A stretch of 64,000 bases of DNA, taken from the NCBI RefSeq assembly GCF_963966145.1, contig NC_091047.1, positions 27,652,001 through 27,716,000 on the forward strand, given 5' to 3'. The notes below the pieces were generated by a model. That model saw only the letters and a program-made list of their open reading frames with translations. It did no database searches and was not told the origin of the DNA. Below, piece after piece: positions 56,878-64,000 of this stretch. Each line of letters begins with the position of its first letter. Positions within the stretch are counted from its first letter, which is position 1. Source of the stretch: Tenebrio molitor. Taxonomy: Eukaryota > Arthropoda > Insecta > Coleoptera > Tenebrionidae. Both the position numbers and the translations under genes were made by a program.

Positions 56878-57122
56878 CGGTTGGCTTCAAAAAAAACGGG
56901 AACTGTCAGAAAAAGTTCTGTCAAATTTTATTAAATTTTTATAGTTTGAAACGTTCTTTTAGAATTTAGGTTAAAAAACTACACTTATGTGTCAGAAATG
57001 TCAGTTATGCAAATACAAATACTACTGTCAAACAGACACAAATTGACATAAATTGACAAATTAAATTTCCAATTCACATTAAGTCAAATTTCATTTCCCT
57101 TCTTTTTTTTTGAAGCCAACTG
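56878..57122. mobile_element. Mariner-type MITE (relative of 33374-33605)
   Basis: TA-flanked. The inverted ends are CGGTTGGCTTCAAAAAAAAC and TTTTTTTTTGAAGCCAACTG. Confidence 0.8.
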
Positions 57123-57240
57123 TACGAGTTCTACTCATCATCATCTATTACTGGATTTCTTCTGGCAAGTTATATCGGGACCAGCCTGTACATTATTGGC
57201 AGTGAAGTAAATTTTGCTTGTTCGTTTCATAATAATTATA

Positions 57241-58050
57241 CCGGGTGTATTATGAAAAACCTTTGGAGCTACAACTTCCGGATTTTAACAAATGATACGT
57301 CAAACATAATCGTTTTAGAAACACTATAGCCCGACATGCTATGATTTTTTTTTTACATTATATTTTTCGACAGACCGCAGCTAACTTTATTTTTTTAAGT
57401 TGCACTGTATATTTTTTTATCTTTATTCTGATAGATGTTTATCTTCTGAATACATAAACATTAAAATAAAAAATCAAAAATTTGTTTTTAATAAAAAAAA
57501 TTGAATTTCCAAAAATCAAGTAACCATAACTTTACTATAGCAAATGTTTGAAATTACCTCCATTCTCTCTAAGGCACATTCGATACCCTCCACTGACGCC
57601 CATTGCGGCGTTTAATAAAAATTCTGGTTGTATTTGTTCACATACTGCTACGATTCTTTTTATTAAATCATCTCTGTTATGGGCCGGAGTTAAATAGACA
57701 TTGTCTTGAATGTCCATAGCTGTCTTAGTCACTTTGCAAAAGTAGAATGCACTTTTATTACTGTTTTATTATTTTTTAATTTCTTCTTTTTGTTTCTTTG
57801 CATGAGCATGGTTGTTTACATTTTCATATTTAAAATAAAAATCTCTATAAAACTGAGCAAAAAAAGTTAATAGTGCCATTTGAGAAAAAAAAGTTGACTA
57901 TCATTTGTCAAAAACAGAACTCAAGAACAAATATTGGATCAATTCAAATTGTAGCCCATTTAAAACGATTTTGTTTGACATATCATTTATTAAAATCGGA
58001 TAAAAAAATAAGGAAGTTATAGCACCAAAGGTTTTTCATAATACACCCGG
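57241..58050 (-). mobile_element. Internally deleted mariner-like element
   Basis: The ends are CCGGGTGTATTATGAAAAAC and its inverse, continuing as CCTTTGG. TA is at 57239-57240 and 58051-58052. At 810 bp it is too short for a full transposase. Confidence 0.9.
57535..57732 (-). pseudogene. C-terminal stub of a mariner-like transposase
   Basis: 65 codons, including AHNRDDLIKRIVAVCEQIQP and the family-typical end RENGGNFKHLL. The catalytic domain is deleted. It lies inside the 57241-58050 element. Confidence 0.8.
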
Positions 58051-58062
58051 TATATTTTCGGT

Positions 58063-58170
58063 TGCACAAAAAATGTTGTGTACTTCACCTTGGCCGCGAA
58101 ATCTTTTTAACATTCCCGAGATTGTCTGCCTCGGCCGCAGGCGACCTCGGCGACAATTTTTCTCTCGGTA
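58063..58170. repeat. Probable hairpin unit (family H), right side lost
   Basis: The left side has AAAAAATGTTGTGTACTTCA, and the middle CTGCCTCGGCCGCAGGCGAC then CTCGGCG. The right part is replaced at 58171 by a MITE, so the stem cannot be completed. Confidence 0.4.
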
Positions 58171-58406
58171 CAGTTAGGAACACGGAATATCGTGCACAAT
58201 TTTTCTGTCACTTCAAAAAATTGCGATGTAAATCACTCTTTATTGTCAACGTGACATTCAAAAGTCAAATTTTGAAATTTATTTTCTGTTCACGTTAATC
58301 GCATGTCAATCAAAATCGGTAAAATTGAGGTTAATAACGTAAAGCCTATTTTACATTTTTTGACAGCATATTGACAGTGATGCCCGAAATTCCGTGTCTC
58401 GAACTG
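58171..58406. mobile_element. Mariner-type MITE (ACACGGAAT ends)
   Basis: The left CAGTTAGGAACACGGAAT pairs imperfectly with the right ATTCCGTGTCTCGAACTG, with TA on both sides. The isolated end at about 9523-9557 matches its right end. Confidence 0.7.
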
Positions 58407-58408
58407 TA

Positions 58409-58764
58409 CTATTGCGGGCAAAAAAAGTGGGACATCAACGTCATTGTCTTGACTTTTAATGTGAAATAACCCTTATCTTATTCTAACCCTACTTTGAATT
58501 GATTGACGTTGTCATTAAGTATTGTAGGTTGTAGGGAATGATTGTAAGTAAGCACGTAGTGAAGATTTATTTAAGGCAAAGTCCCAATCAAAATCTATCT
58601 TTATCAAAAGGAGAGAGCATTTGGAAAAGGAAAATAGGAGTATAAAATAAATTTTTAAACTGTCATCTGGAATAGTGTCAAAAAAATGACAATAAAGCTT
58701 AAACTACATCGAATTTTTCAAAACTGACAGAAATTTGATGTCCCACTTTTTTTGCCCGCAATAG
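58409..58764. mobile_element. MITE (CTATTGCGGGCAAAAAAAG family), 356 bp
   Basis: Inverted ends of about 30 bp end in GTGGGACATCAA. TA at 58407-58408 is shared with the preceding MITE and repeated at 58765-58766, so the two elements stand back to back on one TA. Confidence 0.85.
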
Positions 58765-58798
58765 TACGTTAAATGATTTCGCGGCCTTGATATACATA

Positions 58799-59220
58799 CA
58801 GGTGTCCCAAAATTGGCGTACAAACTACTTACTACCTTATCGAGGATGTAGGTACATGAAAAAAAAATGGAAAAAATGTTTCCGACAAAAAAATTAATTA
58901 TTTTTATTATTATTAACGGTAATACAATGTAAACAAAGATATATTCGTACATTATTACCTTGCAATGTTACCGTAGTGGATTTAAAATAATTCTTTCGAT
59001 TTCCAATGCTTCTAAATTCTCTATTATGCAAGACTAGATATTGGTAGTGAGAGATCTTGTGTTTTGTGATAATAAATAATTGACCTGTTAAGTGCCACTT
59101 TCAAAGACATCCAAATCAGCAAATAAGTCCAATAGGATTTTTTTAACATTTTTCTGACGTTTACGGTAATCTCTTCTACACCGTAATGCACCGTCAGTAC
59201 GCCATTTTTGGGACATCCTG
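58799..59220. mobile_element. Mariner-type MITE, 422 bp
   Basis: CAGGTGTCCCAAAATTGGCG and its inverted, slightly altered partner at the right, with TA on both sides. The interior is non-coding. Confidence 0.8.
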
Positions 59221-59722
59221 TATGTACAAATAACTATTCTTCAAAATTGCTACATATCTTGAACTGTACTAGGCAATGTTAATAAAAACTTCTAGAACTT
59301 TATAAACATATTTATTATCATTACATAAACCTGGTAACAAATTTATGACAGTATATAATTTAGTAATCGAAATAGCATATACTTATAAAGTATAATCAAT
59401 TTGAGCAAAATGTATCTTATAAAACTAAAAGATATATGATTTATAAATAGCAATGGACGTACAATGATCAACGCAGATTTCTCTATTCAAAGTCATCCAA
59501 TAATTCAATTGGTGAAATAAACCGCAATAATGTCAAATTATGAACGAAACATGAGAAAACGAAAACGCGACAGAGACTACGACAAACCGTTATGATCTGA
59601 GAAAAATGCCATTAATACTGCATTAATACCTACAAAAGACCGTCCAATTTGCTATAATTTGACAAAATTGCATGCCTCCATGCACCACAGTGCATTCGTC
59701 ATATTTACAACTTTTCGCAAAT
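59221..59722. other. 3' flank of the ANKLE1-like gene
   Basis: A/T-rich, with several AATAAA-like words on the minus strand (for example near 59310) that could end the ANKLE1-like transcript. No mobile element is recognised. Confidence 0.4.
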
Positions 59723-62031
59723 TCAATCAATATCGGTGGGACACAGCTGACGCTCGCCCTCGTTTAAGAAAATCATCATTGCTTTGTAAAGCAAGAACGT
59801 TCCCAACTTCGCCTTTTGTTTCTGCGGCCACGTCGCCGCCACTCCGTAAAAGTTCCCCTCCATGGCATTGCACAAATTATCCTTTTTTAAAGCCTCTATG
59901 ATTGCCGCTTCCCTCGTGTACGCCTCCACGGGAATAGTGTTTTGAAAGAGGTGCAAACACACCACACCACAATCGTCACTCCAAATATCCAAAATTTTGT
60001 TCAACTTGTCCGACTCGGACTTCCGCTTTCCTTGATTCCAGAGATTGACAGCGTCGTAGAGGTGGTCGTAGGGCCGCGAACGTTTGCCCTTGCCCACGTA
60101 GAACACCGCCGACAGAAAGATTTCCCATCTTTCTTGCGGTTTCAGGGACTCCGCTCTCAAGGGGAGATTACTGGTCACTCTCGGGTCCAGGAGGAGATAA
60201 GTGAAAGAGGATTTATTATAGCCCTCGCGCCATTTCTTTGACGGGTCGGGGGTAGTAAACTGGCGGCCCATTTCCTCGTCAAGATGTTTGTAAGCAGATA
60301 TGTCCTTCAACCAATCGGCATTTTGCAGAGTTTTCTCCAATTCGTTGGAATATACTGTAAATTAAGAAAGTGAGATTAAGACGTTGGGGCAAAGATCTGA
60401 TTAACATTTCTTGTAAACTTGAGACAAAAGTCGAATAAATAAAAACATAATAAAATTGACGTTTAAATTGAAGTACACCTCGAGCATTTTATCTTGGCGA
60501 AAATCGACGCATTCCAAATAGCATTTGTAGTGAAGGTGGTGAAACTTTTATATTTCTATAAGATGTAATTCTAACTTTCGTGACGTCATTTTTTTTTGTA
60601 AAATTCATTTAAAAATCGTATTTTGAAAACAGAGATAAAAAAGTGTATCAATTTATTCACTCGCCAAGATAAAATGAACATGATATATTTGCTTACTTGG
60701 CTGTCAAGCGTCAAATTTTTAAAGGAAAAAATCAGAAAAAAAAATGCGCAACTATCAAGATTATTGTCCTAAATAAATACTTCACTTTACAGTCTTACAA
60801 CTCGACCGTTGTCCAATGTTCAGTCAAAGAATCAAATTCAAATTCAACGACAAAGAATCAAGGAACCTACCTCTTTTTGGCGGATCGTCACTGGATTTGA
60901 CTACTGGCGGCTGCTGCTTGAGCTGCTTCAACTTCTTCAAGTAGACTCGTTTCGTGGTGGCCGTGACAGGTCCAGGATTGTACCCCAGAAGCGTCAACTC
61001 TTTTCTGATGATCTCGGGATCGCAATCTTCATAGTCGAATGATTCGGGTAGTGATGGTTTTGACGAAACAAAAGACTTTACACTACCGTTGCAATCACTG
61101 GAACCAAAAGCAGGCATGAGACTACTTGCCAACACCATGATTCATACTATATTGGCTGTTTGATAAAAGTGAGTTAAACCTTGTGATAACAAGTGCTATC
61201 GATTCGTTGACACAGGTCTCCACTTGTCTGATCAGATAAACTAGTTGTTGATAAATTGCATAAATATTTACCTTAGTGGCGTCTTCAGGAACCTCCTCTC
61301 GTACAAGACGATTCCTTCTTGTTGGTCGACGTATTTATACACCTCCGACACACTGACAAAACTCATGTCGGAGCTGCTGATCCCCTCAGATTTCGAAATT
61401 GTGGTGGCTTGGCTCCTCACGCTTTTGGTCTCGTCGTTAGTGATAAGACTGTTGAAATCGAAAATATTCCTTTCCAGGATGTCAGGGGAGACACTTGAAG
61501 TGCAAGTCGCGTAGTCACTACTTGCGTCTCTCAATTTGGACACCTCCAAGTCGAACTTCTTAAGAGAAACGTCTTTCTTCGTGTTGCAAGACAGAGAGTC
61601 TTGCAACAGAGTAATTCCACTCTCTTTGGAGTACTGCTTGTAGTCGCTGTTATCTTCGCTAACACTCCTATTGCAAGTCTGAATCGGCGAAGTCTTCTTC
61701 TTAGGAGTCTTAACCTTCTTCCTGTAAACCTTTCGGAAACAGATGTCCTTGATGTCGACCGAATTGTGACGCTCCCCGTCCGATTCCTTCAAGGAATCAT
61801 CCGAGTCGTCACTGATCCCGCTAGTGCTGCCATTGCTGTGTATCACTTGGTTGGACAAGATAGGAGTGTTCTGCTGGAGGCTGTTGAACCAGTTCATGAT
61901 ATACTCATTGCTGTTGGACTGCGGCAAGTCCTCCAGCTTTTGCAAGTCCTTCGTGTAAATACTGTCCGTCTTGTATTCATTAACGATTTCATATTCTCCA
62001 ACCGTAGTACCATTGTTTACGAGAATTTTAT
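59723..62031 (-). CDS. Ankle1: ANKLE1/LEM-3-like LEM-domain GIY-YIG nuclease, 3' part
   Basis: ANKLE1 (LEM-3 in nematodes) is a DNA endonuclease that cuts chromosomal DNA, including chromatin bridges in dividing cells (family knowledge). Three exons read on the minus strand: 61272-62031, 60871-61097 and 59723-60354, with GT-AG junctions and matching phases. The first visible exon codes a Ser-rich linker. The second carries the LEM domain (IIRKELTLLGYNPGPVTATT, then KRVYLKKLKQLK). The last has the GIY-YIG fold: FTYLLLDPR, then FYVGKGKRSRPYDHLYDAV with the catalytic Tyr and Arg, and LCNAMEGNFYG near the end. The N-terminal ankyrin repeats expected for the family would lie upstream, beyond 64000. 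About 540 residues are visible. The alternative start at 61138 is rejected, because splicing at 61097 joins the exons in frame. Codon use is less A/T-rich than its surroundings. Confidence 0.9.
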
Positions 62032-64000
62032 CTACGAATAAAACGAAAAATTAATTATGAATGCCATTGATAACATTGTTATTATACATAGAAAGAACGA
62101 TCGAGAAAACAATCAACTTTGACTTATCGAGTAAAAATCGTCTCAAATATAGACTCTGATTTACGTAATCATTGTTTGCTGCTGTCGCTTTGTTTACCGT
62201 ATTATTTACGCCACAACAACGATTTTATTTTTAGCGCCGATTTGAGGAAGACGACGCGGATTACATTAAATTAATTGTTTCTTGTAAACAGAAAAATTAA
62301 TTTGACACTTGTGCCTAATTAAACATACTTAAGATTGCTGATAACGACGTCAAAGAGGGGAGGCTTACGTAATACTAAACTGGTGCAAAGAGGATACTGA
62401 GGCGCCGAACCGACACGAAATTTGATTAATCGTTCGATTTTTTACAGTGTACTGTAAAATTGACTAATTACTCCTGTCTCAGTTATGTCAAACTTAAGTC
62501 AAAATTTAATTTTCTTGTAACACCGATTAAATAAGCAGAGATTGTCTAACTTATACGTCATAATACGACTTTGATTTCTTTCGCAATTAACATCTGGTCC
62601 AAAGAGTAAAGCTTATGTTCAACGTGACAAAAAACTGTTTACTTATCACACAAATGTCAAATTTGACTTGAAAGAATTGGCAGAACTGGTGGCATTATTA
62701 GATAAAATTTGTTTAGACGAATCATGTCAAAGTTTAATCGTAATTCAACACCTTTTAAATAAGCAAATTCGCAGTAAACACGAAATTAATGATATCGAGT
62801 CTAATATGTAAATAATTATTATCAAACTATGGTGACTTATATTTAAATACAACTTTGATTTCCTAGTGTTGGTGTGATGGTTCTGTTATTAGACAAAAAT
62901 TAGATGAATCAGATTATGTCACACTGTTGACGGTAACGCCTCAAATATGCAGATATCTCGCAAGAAATTGCTGTTGTTAATAAAAATCAAAATTTGTATT
63001 TAACACTTTAGAGGTCAGCTTTAAATTCATCAACTGCAATTCGGTAACTAGCATTGGTAGAAGTAGAACTGCTCCTATCTTGATAAAAATGTGTCTAAAT
63101 TATGTCGAAACATACCTCAAATCAATAAATAAATATTATAACATTGACAAATACAGGGTTATTCTAAATGATTGTAGTCGAAGTAGGCGTGAAAACTCAA
63201 TGTAAAATTTCTGGTTGCCGCTCCACATAAAAAAACATCAAAATGATGTGAATAAGTGAGTACACACGGGAGTTAAATTGGGTGCAAAACAACTCAATAT
63301 TTCTGGATTCAATCGTTAATTTAATAAAAATAAATAAAAATCTCATCATCGCAATTTTCATGTAAAAAATGACAGTGACAGCGACAAAACTGACAGTTCA
63401 CATGAAAGCGGCAAAAATGTAATAACATGGGCATGGCCTACTTCGACTACAATCATTTAGAATAACCCTTACTATATTTAATCATGACTCCAATTACCTT
63501 GGTGACGAATTCATCTCTTTCTGGCAGGTTATAATTGCATAAATCTATATCGTTTTATGTTTACTTTAATCACGACTCTAGTTAACGGCAACTTTAATGT
63601 GTTTGCGCTACAAACGTCAATTTTTGATATTTGTAGAGTTGGCGGCACTGCCGCTTTGCACATTTCATGAAACACACTGTTTGTCTAAATTTTCCAAATT
63701 CAATAATATTACATTAAATAATCCTTTAACTGAGATTTCTTGATACCGATTCAAATGTAATAATAGAGAAAGAGTTACATATTTGAAGTGAATCTGTTTT
63801 TCTCCTTCGCTAAAATTAGTTTGTCAGTTATGTCAAAGTTTAACCGTAATTCAGCACCTAATAAATAATCATATTGTTGGCATTTAATGCGAAATCCTTG
63901 ATAAAGGCACAAGATAAACAATTTTGAGTTGGTGGTAATTTTAGCAAAAAAAAAACCTGATTTTATTACTTGAAAAACAGATAAAGTGGTGGTTCGTAAA
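62032..64000. other. Intron or 5' region of the ANKLE1-like gene
   Basis: An acceptor ending TTCGTAG stands at 62032-62033, so the preceding intron begins upstream of the window or within it. No ankyrin-repeat exon was recognised before 64000. One MITE lies inside (63156-63469). The rest is A/T-rich and unremarkable. Confidence 0.5.
63156..63469. mobile_element. MITE with GGGTTATTCTAAATGATTGT ends
   Basis: Inverted ends of about 34 bp include AGTCGAAGTAGGC on one side and GCCTACTTCGACT on the other. The boundaries are uncertain by a few bases. The interior is non-coding. Confidence 0.75.

Noticed and set aside
17730..58170. Hairpins as Helitron 3' ends
   Set aside because: Helitrons end with a short hairpin followed by CTRR. 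These units have long nested stems followed by an ACTATT cap and no TC start.
61097..61138. ATG at 61138 as start of a separate LEM-domain gene
   Set aside because: An acceptor ending CCAG just before 61097 joins the LEM exon in frame to the exon ending at 61272. An in-frame stop precedes the ATG, so it is intronic.
61601..62041. 146-codon plus-strand ORF
   Set aside because: It is antisense to the long linker exon of the ANKLE1-like gene, whose splice sites and downstream domains agree in phase.

Overview
The window looks like a gene-poor, transposon-rich piece of an insect nuclear genome, probably a beetle. The insect call is inferred from an alpha-esterase-type carboxylesterase cluster with short introns, many mariner/Tc1, hAT and P-like DNA elements, and jockey-like and other non-LTR retrotransposons. 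It is about two-thirds A+T. No tRNA, rRNA, CRISPR or operon structure was seen.

Host genes. Three tandem copies of one carboxylesterase lie on the minus strand. Copy 1 (3666-8143) is a pseudogene with four separate lesions, including a solo LTR inside exon 2. Copy 2 (14086-16194) is open through six exons (542 aa) but has changed residues at the oxyanion hole and next to the catalytic serine. Copy 3 (44916-47517) is intact (540 aa) with a canonical catalytic triad. Copies 2 and 3 each have an inverted esterase remnant upstream (16911-17686 and 48950-49746) and belong to a duplicated block (about 13980-19377 and 44830-50405) now separated by about 25 kb of transposons. At the right end, 59723-62031 on the minus strand holds the last three exons of an ANKLE1/LEM-3-type LEM-domain GIY-YIG nuclease. 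Its 5' exons lie beyond the window.

Mobile DNA fills the rest. Three solo LTRs (5898-7758, 30854-32688, 54006-55832) each have TGT...ACA ends and a perfect 4-bp target duplication. A mariner-like element (11401-12883) has TA duplications and a transposase that becomes open after removal of a 58-bp intron. The interval 30556-35452 is a layered nest: a Tc1/mariner-type element holds a solo LTR and a hAT element, and the hAT element holds a further MITE. Other items are a P-like element with THAP remnants (25222-26474), a tandem array of LINE 3' ends (26623-29098), a jockey-like LINE (36737-38940), Crypton-like recombinase fragments, a 1.5-kb inverted duplication (19993-21473), and more than twenty TIR-bounded MITEs, several nested or back to back.

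The most unusual signal is a dispersed set of about a dozen hairpins, 110-155 bp each. Their stems are unrelated in sequence, but they share an apex with two CTCG words and a 3' cap close to TWAATAWACTATT. Several also share a 5' cap (A-run, then TTGTAT, then about ACTCGT). One is in an intron of esterase copy 3 and absent from copies 1 and 2. I know of no named element with this plan.
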